NCBI GenBank assembly: GCA_904063045.1 | Contig: CAJFCJ010000044.1 | Coordinates: 124,001-188,000 of the forward strand | DNA length: 64,000 nucleotides | DNA from: Dimorphilus gyrociliatus | Taxonomy: Eukaryota; Annelida; Polychaeta; Dinophilidae | Reading direction: 5' to 3' | Shown: piece by piece, positions 34,935-46,065 of the stretch | Position numbering within the stretch: position 1 is the stretch's first letter | Layout of the letters: every line of letters begins with the position of its first letter | Notes under the pieces: generated by a model | The model's database searches: none | What the model was told of the DNA's origin: nothing | What the model saw: only the letters and a program-made list of their open reading frames with translations | Translations under genes and position numbers: made by a program

Positions 34935-35141
34935 GTAAAACTTTGGTTATATTTTACATGCTTGAACTCTATTATTTGATGGAACTTATACATGTACATC
35001 TTAAAACCTATGCAAGAAAATGCTATAACATTGGCCAAACATAAGTCTGATTAGTCAGCTTGAAGGCTCATCTTTAATTACCAATAAAGGTTTGGCCAAG
35101 TTATAATTTAATTTACTTGCCTAGGGTGTGGCCAAGTTATC
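34935..35141 (+). repeat. Repeat C, copy 2
   Basis: Nearly identical to 26567-26780 over about 200 bp, same orientation. It begins within about 150 bp of a MULE relic, as copy 1 does. Confidence 0.7.
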
Positions 35142-35660
35142 TGTAGTAGAATTGAGCCATTGCCTTGAAAAAGTCCATGTTGGAAATTTTTCAACACAAC
35201 TTGCCAGACTTTCTCAATTGTTTGTCAAAAAAAAATTTTCGCATTTTGCCAACTCATACTGGATCTATTTATGAAACTTTTACTAAAATTTTTATTATAA
35301 ACAATTAGAAAAAAAATGACAAACTTTACATTTGCTATATTATTAATAATTGATTAGTAATTCTTTTGTTCAAAAACAATTCTACATTCTCTTTACAGTG
35401 TCCATAAATATTTTAAAATCAATGATTTTTTTTTTTAAATTATCTTTTAATCCATCTATTTATCTATCTAACCCTGCCCTATATTAGAGAATAAAACTAA
35501 AAAATCTGCTTTTAGGCCTATGAATAATATTAATTACCAATGTTATAAAAAAACACTAATAAAATCATTGTCTTTTGTGTAATGGTTATAAGAGTTAGGC
35601 TTTTTATGGCTATAGACAGATTTGTTGCTAATAAACATTTTCAAGAATTTCTAGAGATAA
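35142..35660. other. Spacer before TRIM-LRR pseudogene
   Basis: AT-rich with poly-T runs. No coding segment, RNA or shared repeat recognised. Confidence 0.45.
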
Positions 35661-37200
35661 AATGGCTGCCGGTGGATATCATATAAATGAAGATGATGTT
35701 ACTTGCGCTATCTGCTTAGATCCTTGGGTAGAAAAAGATCCAAGAATACTACTGTGCGGTCATACATTTTGTTTTGAATGTTTGGAACTTTTAAACATTA
35801 CAAATTCAAAAATTATTTGTCCTCATTGTAAGAGAGAATGACAATTGCCATGGCCAAGTAGAACAACTTCGAAAGAACTTTTTTCAATTTTGTTTCAAAA
35901 AAATATCATATGAAAATCTATGTAAAATTCATGGAAAAGAGATATCACTGTATTGTAAAACACATTCTACAGAGAATCTTTGTTCTAATTGTTTTGAAAC
36001 AAATCATTCAGATTGTAAAATAACAACAATGGCAACTTATAAAAGGAAATGGATTTGATAGAATCCTTCTTAAAGAAAGATAATGACAATGGAAAATTGG
36101 AGATAAGAAAAATTAATGAAATTGAAAATGATTGTCTTTTAAAAATGAGGCAAGATTTTCAAAAATTAAAATTAGAATTTAATGAAATTTTAATGGATAG
36201 AAAGAAGAAAATGACGAATTTTCTTATTAATAAAATAAATGAAGAAAATGAATTTTGTCATGTTAATGAATTTTTGAAAATGGTACTAACGTTTAAATTA
36301 ATGAATGAAAAAAATTTTAATTACGTCATTGAGAATAGATGTTGCCAAATTTCAACAAAAATTCTCCAACAACATTTAAATTTTCAAGGAAAATTGAAAG
36401 AGAATAGAGATTTTATTGATTGTATTGAAGTGATTAAACAAAATTCTAATATTCGAACAATCAATTTGTCAGATAATTGCATTGTTGGTAGAAATATTCA
36501 AACTATTACTAATCAACTTTTACCATCAAAAGATGATCTTTTAAAAATTGATGTCGGCAATTGTAAATTTGATGATGAACAAGCTAAAAATTTTGGACAT
36601 TTTTTGGAAAATTGCTATCAAATAACACATATAGACTTATCTGGTAATGACAATATGAAAGATGGATTTTCATACATTTGCAACGGACTTAAACAATCGA
36701 GTAACTGTTTAGAAAATATTCTAGTTAGTGATGGTAATTTCAATGAAGAACAAGGGATAAATTTGGGAAATTTATTGGTCACCTGTTCTAAAATTAGGCT
36801 TATATATTTTAATGGTAATCCATATATGAAAATTGGATTTTCAAATATTTATCAAAGTCTTTTGAAATCGAAAAAAACAATCTGGAAAAAATAAATGCAA
36901 GCAACTGTAGATTTATTGGTGAAAAGAGTGAATTTTTTTAACTAAGTTATAATTGTAACATGGGTGAAGAATTTTCAGAAATTTGTGATGGTCTTTTCAA
37001 TTCAAGGCAAAATTTGGAGATGATTGATTTATCATATTGTGATTTAAATGAACAGCAAAGTGAAAATTTGAGTAATGTATTAAATTATTCATTTTGCCTT
37101 AAGGAGATTTATTTAAAAGGTAATTCAAGTATGAAAAATGGATTTTCAAATGTTTGTAATGGTCTGTTACAATCCAAGAATACTCTATGGAAAATTAATA

Positions 37201-38842
37201 CAGTACCAGCGGTAAGTCACTGTTACACCTCAAAAAAATAATATTTTCTTGATTTTTTCTCTTTCCGTACTTAGAGAATGAAAATGAAGGATATTATTAT
37301 ATTTAGTAATATTCTTCTTATCATTATAGAGAGAAAATATACATTTTTCATTTCAAATCTCTGAATTATTGATATTTTAATGTGGTAGGCCTATTTTCTA
37401 TGGGAGCATAAGTACTTGTTACAATCACAAAAATTACTCTAAAAGAATATTAAAAGTATTTTTTTGTTCTTATTTTGACTGTTATTTACAGGATATTATA
37501 TTTTTTAATGCCTTAATATTTTGTGTGCGTACCCTTAGCTTGTACAACTGCCCTAAGCCTTCTTTCCATTGTCTCATATAAGAATTGAATTTCCAATTCT
37601 GAAATTTTATAAAATTCCTCTCTGAACATCTCCCACAGCTCATCCTTGTTTCTTGGCTTATGTGCCATTAAACGTTTTTTGCATATGCCCCATATTTGCT
37701 CAATTATGTTCAGGTCTGGGCTGTTTGCTGGCCATGGATCCAGTGTTTCTACTCCCTTTCTCTCAAGGTACACTTTTGTTCTGGCTGCTGTATGACAGCT
37801 AGCCCCATCCTGCTGGAAAATTTCCCCTCTCCTATAATTTGGGACAACATGACTGCTCAAAATTTTGACATAATCCAAAGCTGTCATGCGATTAGACACT
37901 AAAGCTAGGCCCCTATCTCCATTGAACTTAATGTAGCCAAACACCATTATATTCCCTCCCCCAAATTTTTCTGTTTTTGTGGTATATTTGGGGTCATTCT
38001 GTTTACCTGGTGGCCTCCTAACAAACTCCCTTCTCCTAGGATACAGCTCAACCTTTGATTCATCAGAAAAAATTACTTTTTTCCAATTTTCAATCCCCCA
38101 GTTTTCTCTCTCTCTGCAGAACTCTTTCCTACTTATTATCTGCCTCTTAGATAAAGCAGGTTTTTTGGCTGCAATTCTCCCATTTAAGTTATTTTTTTGT
38201 AGTACCTGCTTCACTGTTGTTAGAGAAAGAGATATTGGTATACCAGAATTATATAATACCTGATGGGCTGTCCACTTGGGGTTTGATTTAGATGCCCTGG
38301 TAATTTACCTTTCCATCTTTGGTGTCACTTTTTTTGGTCTACCACTTCTTTGCTTATCTTTTATCATTTTTAGCTCTTTAAATTTATTTTTTATATTTTG
38401 TACAGTAGTTGGACTACATTTAAAAAGCTTTGCCACTTTTCGAATGGACATTTCTGGTCTTTGAAGACAATTTAAGATAGAAATTCTTGTTGCTTCAGAT
38501 AGCTTCACCATTTTTATTTTAAATTTGTCAACTGTTAGATTACACATGCACAAACACATAAATGACCTTAAAATCTGGTTAAAAGTGACACTACTCAATG
38601 ATCAGGGTAAATTTTTTGAACATAACTGATGCTTGTGCTTTTCCATAAGTAGGCCTATCACATTAAAGTGATCGTATTTCTGAGAATTTAAATTAAAAAC
38701 ATATATTTTCTTTCTATAATGATAAGAAGAATATTATTAAATATAATAATATCCTTCATTTTCATTCTTTAGGCGCGGAAAGAGAAAAAATCAAGAAAAT
38801 ATTATTTTTTTGAGGTGTAACAGTGACTTACCGCTGGTACTG
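37201..38842 (-). mobile_element. Tc1/mariner element with ~130-bp inverted repeats and TA duplication
   Basis: The ends CAGTACCAGCGGTAAGTCAC (37201) and its complement (ending 38842) extend as near-identical inverted repeats for about 130 bp. TA flanks both sides (37199-37200 and 38843-38844). Length is 1642 bp. It sits inside an LRR exon. The two arms differ at only a few positions by eye, so it is fairly young. Confidence 0.93.
37513..38511 (-). pseudogene. Tc1-like transposase, one in-frame stop
   Basis: The ATG at 38509-38511 opens MVKLSEATRISILNCL and an N-terminal helix-turn-helix (SIRKVAKLFKCSPTTVQNI, RSGRPKKVT). One TAA (38305-38307) interrupts the frame just after KMER. The same frame continues WTAHQVLYNSG to the catalytic domain: FSDESKVELYP (first Asp), FQQDGASCHTAARTK (second Asp) and WPANSPDLNIIEQIWG (Glu). 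By my count 35 residues separate the second Asp from Glu (DD35E rather than the DD34E of classic Tc1). The C-terminus ends AKGTHTKY. The single stop probably makes this copy non-autonomous. Confidence 0.9.
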
Positions 38843-39327
38843 TATAAGCAATTGTAATTTAAATGAAGAGCAATGCCAACATTTTGGTAATTTTTTAAAT
38901 AATTGCATTCAATTAAAAGATATCAATCTCTCTTGGAATCCAACTACAAATTCATCATTTTCAATAATTTTTCAAGCACTTTTACAATCAAAAGATACTT
39001 TAGAGAAAATTAATATTTCACACTGCCAACTGAATAATGAACAAAGTCAAGTTTTTGGACAAATTATTGAAAATTTATCACAATTGAAAGAAAGTAATTT
39101 ACAAGGAAATAGAAATATGAAAAATGGATTTTTTGTTATTTGTGATGGACTTTTAAAATTAAAGGATAATCTGGTAAATGTCAATATCAATTATTGTTAT
39201 TTATCTAAACAGCAAAGTGAGTATTATGAAAAAATTTTGAACAAGAGTCCTCAAATAAATGGATGTGAACTTTGGGGAAATCCAAATATGAAAAATGCAG
39301 TTTCAAGTGTTTGCTGTTTACTGTAAG

Positions 39328-40129
39328 CTCTTTCTCTCTCTCACTCTCTATTCATAAAAAATCTATACTTGCTCACTCTTTTATTTCTTATTATTTCCTT
39401 GAATTCTTTAAGGCAGAATTTCTACCAGTTAATTTTCTTGATAGTTATGAATATTGCTGAGGTAAACCCTGTGCTTAAATACATATACAGACATCTATTG
39501 TTTGATTTTTTTCTTTCACTAATTAATACATATATACATTTATATTTGTATAATTTATATGTTACTCTTCATTTTTCTCTATTTTTTTTCCATATTCAAT
39601 CTATTCAATGTGTCGTTTCTATGAGCAAATTAAAAATATTCCTTCAGGGTAGCTGTCTGTTTGGGACAACAGTTCTTCTTCCTTCTCTCTTCCAACTTAA
39701 ATGCCAACAATTATTTCATTACTTTATAACTTTACCTGAGTTAATAATGTACTGCCTCTGCATTTAGCTAAGTTATGCCACTGTACTTCCTCTAATTGAA
39801 TCATTATCCTTGACATTGACATTTCAAAGTTTCAAAATCAGTAAAAAATATACATATTACAAAAGAAAACCGGTATATTATTTTAGTTGGGACATTATCA
39901 CTCAAACACATTTAATTATGTGATGGCTTTGAGTAGTTAAAAAAAATATAATTAAATATTAAAAATATGTACATTATTTTATAAAACAACAAGTAGAATC
40001 TAAGTCTTTTTTTTTAACATTTATTTTTATTAGTTTAGGTCTTTGGCCATTTTCAATCAGAGCCCTGGCCATTGTCACAAAATTTGAAAAAGGTAAAAAA
40101 CTAGATATTTTTAAATATTTGAAACTGAA
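39328..40129. other. No gene seen
   Basis: AT-rich with a CT-rich tract at about 39331-39352. Open frames show no family features. Confidence 0.45.
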
Positions 40130-40721
40130 AGTAAAAAAATGTGGGAAAATTTTCTGTAAGAGGACAGCAGATGTAATCATTTCTAACTTATATTCATCCC
40201 AAACAGCAAATACTTGATTCTGAATTACACTTTTATTCTTGTACTTCTTTAACCTTTTTTTCTGATAGAAGTTTCTCTACAGCTGCAATAAGATTTGATT
40301 CCTGTTTTAAACTGTCTATCAGCAAAAAAAATGACCCTTTTGCAGGTGTCTTGTTCATTCATTCTTCTGTACCATCTTTCAACATCCTTGTTGGTCCTGA
40401 TGACAAGACCAAATACAGACCAACAATCTGGTGTCCAAATGCAATGATTAATCCAAGTACTTTCAACACATAGAAAAAAATCCAAAAATTCATTTCTCTC
40501 AAAACTGCCATTTAAATATGTTAAAACCTATCTTTCACTTATAGACAATACAATGAAATAGTTCATTTTTCTTTTATTGGCATTACATAATTCAGAGAAA
40601 ACTGGAAAAAAGTTACAATTATATATTTTAATTAAAGCAAACAGGATAGAGAAATTTATTTTAGATTCATATTAACAATAATTATGTATAGAACATTTCT
40701 GGATGTTTTTTCCCAATCCCC
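40130..40721 (-). mobile_element. MULE relic E7 (E1 family), partial
   Basis: The minus strand matches the E1 transposase C-terminus at nucleotide level (AAGAGGACAGCAGATGTAAT, TTCATCCCAAACAGCAAATA), with frameshifts around the NNKDVERWYRRMNE block (the conserved Glu is kept, Gly lost). At 40703-40721 a single terminal unit GGATGTTTTTTCCCAATCCCC corresponds to the right end of E1. The left end is not clear. Confidence 0.65.
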
Positions 40722-41424
40722 TTTAACCTAACCCTTTGTTCTAAATACAACAAATATACAATTGTCTTTAGTAGTCTTTAGAACAAACTTCCAGGCTAAA
40801 TATCTCCAATTCGAAGCCCACGATTTTTTTTAATTTTTAATTTGTTCTTTTAGTCAGATGTCATAAGGCTATCTTCTGAAAATAAATATAATTGTGAGCT
40901 CAGGAATTCTGCTATAGGTCCAAATGCCAAAAAAAGGCAACTTTTTCAATTTACACCTCAAACATGTGCTTTAGTTTAAAATTTCAAAGTTTTGAATTCA
41001 AATTATTAGTGTTGTGCTTCAAGAAGTGGCTATTACTGATTGTGCTAATCCCTAACCTAAACTCTAACCCTGCATCCTATAAATTTTTTTTTTCTAACAA
41101 TAGTATTTCGTAAACACATCAGTTAAATCAGTTGTTGTGGAAGCCTTTCAGATCATTTTTTTTTGTTCAAATAGCTCTTTTCAAAGTGATGTTTTATAAC
41201 ATTACCAGGAAGATATGAAAATTATTAGTTAGGCATATATGTACAACTTAGCATAGTCAACTAAAAAGGAACCCTCCTACAACCCTAACTTTAAGGTGAT
41301 AAAAAACTGGGTCTAATGTGTAAGATCCTAGGTCCAACACTTATCATTCCTGGTGTTAGGCTGTTTTGCTCAAAAGTATCTTAAAAGATTAAATTCAAAA
41401 ATGTTATATTCTCAATCATGAACA
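40722..41424. other. No gene seen
   Basis: AT-rich. CTAACCTAAACTCTAACCC (about 41046-41066) is another TTAGGG-like scrap. Nothing else recognised. Confidence 0.45.
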
Positions 41425-44400
41425 CTAATTGTATTGTGTATCAAACAGTGTCATAAATTTACCAAAGCTATAAATATCCTTCATTTCACATTGATGATCT
41501 TTAATATATAATTTTTCAATATGTAAATAAAAAGAATTTCCCTATAATGAATAAAAAAAATCATAAAATTGGGGAAAATTTTTTCAAATTTGAAAAAAAA
41601 CAAAAAACCTGAAAGAAGATAGTATTTAATGTAATGTTGCCATTAACAGACAAATTATTTTTGTGTAAACTATTAATTGCTTTTAAAATATCAATTGAAC
41701 ATTTACGAAAATGTTTATTGGATGATAATCTTTTCATTGATTTGATTTTCATAAACTTTTTGTTCAGACCTGATGATAACAAACCATTTTTTCTCTGCTG
41801 TTCAAAAAATGATATTACTAGAAAATGTAAAAAAAAATCCATTATTTGGATAATAATTTTTTAACAAGAGAATTTTGTTATTTATATTACAGCATGTCAG
41901 AGTTTCTCGAGTTATTTTGTGTATCATATTTTCCCTTTCTGTTCTTTGTTGAACTTGACTTCTCCACAAAAATTCAAAATGTAGGATAATTATTGGATTT
42001 ATTATTGCATTCAGGGGAATGATTATAATAATGATCCAACTGTAAATATCACTTTTTACATCTACATTGATAGAAAATGATATTAAACCTATCAAGAAAA
42101 ATTTATTAGAGTTGAATATCGAATGTAAAATGAATGTAAATTTATTAACCAATCAGCATTATTGGTAGAAAGCTTAACAAATTCAAAAGAATTAGGAGAG
42201 TAGACTTTTTGTTTAATTCATAATTCAGAGAATCTTGATTTATAGATGTTTTCTCTTCTTTTCCAATGGCACGACTCCAAAAGTATAAAAGTAGTCTTGT
42301 TAAACTGAATAGTATTTCAAGTAGTACAAAAAATGAAATTGAAAATTTCCAAACAAAATCATGTTCCCTTGTGAGTAGTATATTAAAACAGGTTGGTGAT
42401 TGGCTAAAGGTATTCTGAAGAGGAAGATATAAAGATATTTTTCATTAAGAAATGCCGTATCTCTATGCTAAACAATTGTCAATCATTTACACTTGAAATC
42501 TAAGCTCCTCCCTTCCACATAGATTTTACATAAAAAATTAATTAAAAGGTAAAAGATTTACCTTTGAAAATAAAATGGGCGAAAATGAAACGAAAAGAAA
42601 TACAACAACCGCCAAAACGATTTTACCAATCTTGTAACTTGTCAATAAGAATCCTTTTAAGCGAATTTTGATTTTAGAACATTTTCCTATTTTTGTAAAT
42701 AGATGAGTATAGGATGACATTAATATGGAAAAATTCATAAAAACTCCCAAAAATTGACAGGAAGTACCCGTTCTCCAATTTTTATCTTCTTTAAAGTAGC
42801 TTTCTTTGTAATAGAGATCTACAAAACCTATACAACTCATAGATGAGCATATAAAAAAATCACTCAAGTTTAACAATATCAGTAGATAGCTTTTCCTGTT
42901 TCTAATTAGGATTGTACTGAGTGAAAAAATATTTAAAAAGCATCCAAATAGGCCTATAATCCAATAGATTATCCTCTTAAAAGTTGATTTTAATAAACTT
43001 GAACAGTAATTAATTGTTATTGTTTTAGTTTTGCATTTAATTTTTCTATGAAATTGTCTGTGCAGAAAACAACAAAATGTCTTCATTTTAGTTTCAACAT
43101 ATAGAATTTTAACTAAATTTGTTGTCATGTATAGTTGAAATTCTATTGGAATTTCAGTATTGTAAGCATATAAATAATGCAAATTTCTTAAATTGTTAAA
43201 TGAATTTTTCTCCATTATTTTAAAATTTAAATTTGTTATATTTAAAATATTTAAATTTGGATTTGTTTTAAAATCATTTTCAAAGATTTTCTCTATTTTT
43301 GTTTTTGAAATATCTAAAATTTCTAAATATTTACAATTTAAATTCTTTAAAAATGATAGAGAAATTAATGGGTTTTTTGAGATTCTTAAATCTCTGAGTA
43401 GTGTCAGTTTTCTTTTTAAAATGAAAAACTTTCCAGTAATACCATTGTTTGAAAGGTGTAGAAATATTAAATTTGGAAAATACCAGTTTTTATTATCATT
43501 CTTAAAATATTCCTCATTATTTTCAATTTGTAAATAATTTAAAGATGTAGAATTTATTAAACTAAATTTTTTATCATAAATTTGGCCGAAAATTTGAATT
43601 TTTTTAAATTTCGATAAATTTTCAATATTTTCATTTGTTGATTTTTCTCTATTTTTATCATCAGCGTGTTGATAATGAAAATTACAAAGTAGGCTGAGTA
43701 GATTCATCTGTTGACAGACACCATAATCAACGGATATTGGATGTTTGCAATAGAGTTCATCACTTCCATCCAAACAATGTAATTTTCTATCGCAAACTTG
43801 ATCTTTGTATAGAAATGTTGATTCGTTGTGGCATTTAAAAAATCCAGGCAATTCAAATGTTTCTATTAAACGAAGAGTGAAATTATTCTGGTTGTTTAGG
43901 TCAAAAATTTGTATATAATCCAACCACAGTTTACTTCATCGTCTCCTTGGAAACATTGATTAATACCATCACATATTAGATTTATGGAAATGCAATAACC
44001 TTCGCGATGACATAGATATTGACCTTTTGGGCAATTTTGTAAATTACAAAATTGGTCCGTTTGAAATAATCCAGTTTTAGGAAAGCCCATAGTTGTTGTT
44101 GTATAAAAACACTTATTATCGTCCATTTGACTGCTACAACTTGACCTTGTTGAACTATCAAAATCTTCCTCATTTTCACTAAAACAATCTCGTTTGTTGT
44201 CTAATTGATAGAAGCAAGGTAGACAGTGAATTTCGCATCTTATTTGGTGAATAGGATTACAACCTTTTAGAAAGAGAAACAAAAATTAAGCCTACAATCA
44301 TAAACCCTAAACAATTCAGCCAATAGCCATTGAAAGAGGATTTTTACACTGGTTATTGGTTGATTCTTAATCATACCCGTTTGATATATGTCAATCATCG

Positions 44401-45003
44401 ATGATGATCTATCAAAGCAAATTTCATCTTCCTCATTGAAACAATTTCTTTCATTGTCGCAAACTTCTGATTTTTTAATGCATTCATTGGAAAATGTACA
44501 TTTTCTATAGGAGAGTTTAATGAGAAATTCATAAGAAAGTAGCTAAAGTACTAATTACACTTCATCGTCCAAACAAACATCGAAAACTGAAAGAATATAG
44601 AATGATATACAAGTAAAAAAATAAAAGGAGAATAGATACCGCAAAATTTCTCATCGGATTGATCCTCACAATCGACTCTATGATTACAAACTAATAGAAA
44701 ATTAATTGAGTAATTTGTTGAAATACATTTGAATCTGTGAAGATTTTGATTGATGCAAAATTGTTGATTATCTTCAGATATGCAACCATCATTCATATCG
44801 CAATAAAACGCAATATTAACAAAATATTGTTGCTTTTCGCATAAAATACTATTCTTTGGATAAGTTAAATTCATTGATGATGTTTGTATCAACTTTAAAT
44901 AAGGTTCTTCAATGGCTGCATAAATAGAAATACAATAATTCTTTTCTTTTTTAATAGAATACATAGTCCGCCATTTTTTAAGGCGATGTTGATAAACGCC
45001 CAT
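41425..45003 (-). CDS. LDLa-LRR-7TM receptor (GRL101/relaxin-receptor-like) with kinase-homology-like tail
   Basis: Nine exons join in perfect phase to about 987 residues: 44640-45003, 44559-44586 (28-nt micro-exon), 44377-44504, 43935-44263, 42562-43887, 42150-42414, 41891-42088, 41609-41817, 41425-41541. The ectodomain has LDLa modules (CNHRVDCEDQSDEKFC, CDNERNCFNEEDEIC, CDGINQCFQGDDE, CDRKLHCLDGSDELYC), then LRRs (LIFLHLSNNGITG, LEILDISKTKIEKI). TM1 (IIYWIIGLFGCFLNIFSL), TM2 (LLILLNLSDFFIC), TM3 after SCQFLGVFM, TM4, TM5 (FSISFFVLLEILF), TM6 (TLLILLNLLSFLPIM) and TM7 (WIIIIIIPLNAIINPIII) are all present. The E/DRY motif is replaced by HLFTKIGKC. The last two exons encode CSIDILKAINSLHKNNLSVN, GNITLNTIFF and DIYSFGKFM, like the C-lobe of a kinase-homology domain without HRD. 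No N-terminal signal peptide is visible. Confidence 0.85.
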
Positions 45004-45043
45004 TTTGGAGTCTTTGGGATATGGAAGGCTACCTACACCCTGG

Positions 45044-45051
45044 CTTATATA
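45044..45051 (-). promoter_or_regulatory. TATA-like box at LTR-A edge, upstream of the receptor gene
   Basis: On the minus strand TATATAAG lies about 41 nt before the receptor start codon (45001-45003), at the boundary of an LTR-A copy that points the same way as the gene. It is a candidate LTR-derived promoter. Confidence 0.35.
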
Positions 45052-45242
45052 CAAATAAACACTTACTGTTGTTGTCAACATGCCTGGTTATGTAACACTT
45101 CATCTTTTGCCTATAAAAGGGATGGATTCTGGTGTTAGTTGGGTACCATCTAGCCTAGAGGCAACATCTACTCTAATACTTCTACCATATGGTAAGTATC
45201 ATTTATATCATATCTATAAACTACTATAATTCATAAGTGCAC
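45049..45242 (-). repeat. LTR-A copy, solo
   Basis: Close match to 13488-13647 (shared GTTGTCAACATGCCTGGTTA, CTAGAGGCAACATCTACTCT and ATCATATCTAT). Minus orientation, as judged from the gag-bearing relic. It directly abuts the receptor gene. Confidence 0.7.
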
Positions 45243-45244
45243 AC

Positions 45245-45360
45245 AATTGATTTGTAATTAAGTAGGTCCAAACTAAGGGTTAGCGACAATGAAGAGGTTG
45301 AAACAGGGTCTAGGGCTAGGTAAAACCATAAAAAATTGTGGGCGTTTACAACAACATCAA
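45245..45360 (+). repeat. Dispersed repeat D, plus copy
   Basis: GATTTGTAATTAAGTAGGTC, TCCAAACTAAGGGTTAGCGA, GGGCTAGGTAAAACCATA and GGGCGTTTACAACAACATC align with 57474-57600. It lies right next to an LTR-A copy, as does the copy at 13650. Confidence 0.65.
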
Positions 45361-45835
45361 CCATTTTCATCTAAATTTTATGTTTATAGTTTAAATTCAA
45401 AAAACAATATGGCGGTACTTTTAAAATTCTATTATTAGGTTAACTTTGAATTTTTTGACAAATTCTTTTAAATCCCTTAATATCATGACAAGATATTGAA
45501 TTGGAGAAAAAGAGTTCAATATCTGATATCTTTTTTTTGAAAAATTATTCGAATTAGATAAGATATTTTTGGCAATTTGCCAGATTTTATTTTTATAACC
45601 AACCCATGATCCATCTTCTTTATCTTTGTAATTATGTGTCTATTATCAAAAGAAGTCTTTGATTATTAGGCGTTAATGAATTAACTATGATTTTGTCAGC
45701 AGGACAATGACATTGAAAAATGGCCACCTTTTATTTTGGTATGAAAATCTTAAAAGAAAGTTGATTGAATGGCCATTTTTCAACGAAACTTTAATTTACG
45801 TTGTATTCCAAATGATAGCACTGATCCTGGAGTTT

Positions 45836-45845
45836 NNNNNNNNNN
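45836..45845. other. Assembly gap (10 N)
   Basis: Ten undetermined bases, with LTR-B sequence starting immediately after. The true length is unknown, and a repeat-driven misjoin is possible here. Confidence 0.99.
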
Positions 45846-46035
45846 ACATATTCTTTGGATGAAATACTGGTATTTTGTTGGTTAATTTCTACCAAAATTA
45901 CTTTTATTAAGGCTACTTGTGGAAGAACTTGAATGGTTCTACTAGGACCAGTACTTTGGTGAATTGGTAAATGATTGGAAAGGACCAATACAGTTGTGAC
46001 GAACCAGATATTCCTACAATTTCAATACAACAAAG
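45846..46035 (+). repeat. LTR-B end plus leader
   Basis: ATTCTTTGGATGAAATACTGG and TTGGTTAATTTCTACC, then TGGTTCTACTAGGACCAGTA, then CTTTGGTGAATTGG (primer-binding-site position) and a leader shared with 29865-29995. Confidence 0.55.
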
Positions 46036-46065
46036 TACAGTCATTCATCTTTTCAATGCTCTTTG

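Larger units (their letters stand above)
35662..39327 (+). pseudogene. RING-B-box-coiled-coil-LRR (TRIM-like) pseudogene, split by a Tc1 element
   Basis: From ATG 35662: RING (VTCAICLDPW, LCGHTFCFECLELL, CPHCKRE), then TGA at 35839-35841 in frame. After a frameshift comes a B-box (LCKIHGKEISLYCKTH, CSNCFETNHSDC, about 35920-36030). Another shift leads to a coiled-coil (36049-36350) and ribonuclease-inhibitor-type LRRs with a period near 57 residues (LLKIDVGNCKFDDEQAKNFG, ITHIDLSGNDNMKDGF). A TAA at 36892 and a shift near 36950 follow. LRRs resume at 36960 and run to the transposon at 37201, then continue from 38845 in the same frame (SNCNLNEEQCQHFGNFL) to 39327. TRIM proteins are usually cytosolic E3 ligases, with the C-terminal domain as sensor. 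An LRR sensor in that place is unusual. With several lesions, this copy cannot make a full protein. Confidence 0.8.

Noticed and set aside
37696-38464. Plus-strand open frames inside the Tc1 element
   Set aside because: They are the antisense of the transposase coding strand and have no motif of their own.
41634-41864. Plus-strand frame opposite the receptor tail
   Set aside because: The minus-strand reading is supported by exon phases on both sides. This one has no splice or homology support.
43193-43537. Plus-strand hydrophobic frame
   Set aside because: It is antisense to the LRR part of the GRL101-like receptor. Its Phe/Lys-rich composition comes from complementing Leu/Asn codons.
45791-45988. 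Minus-strand frame crossing the N gap
   Set aside because: It spans undetermined bases and is antisense to LTR-B sequence. No support.
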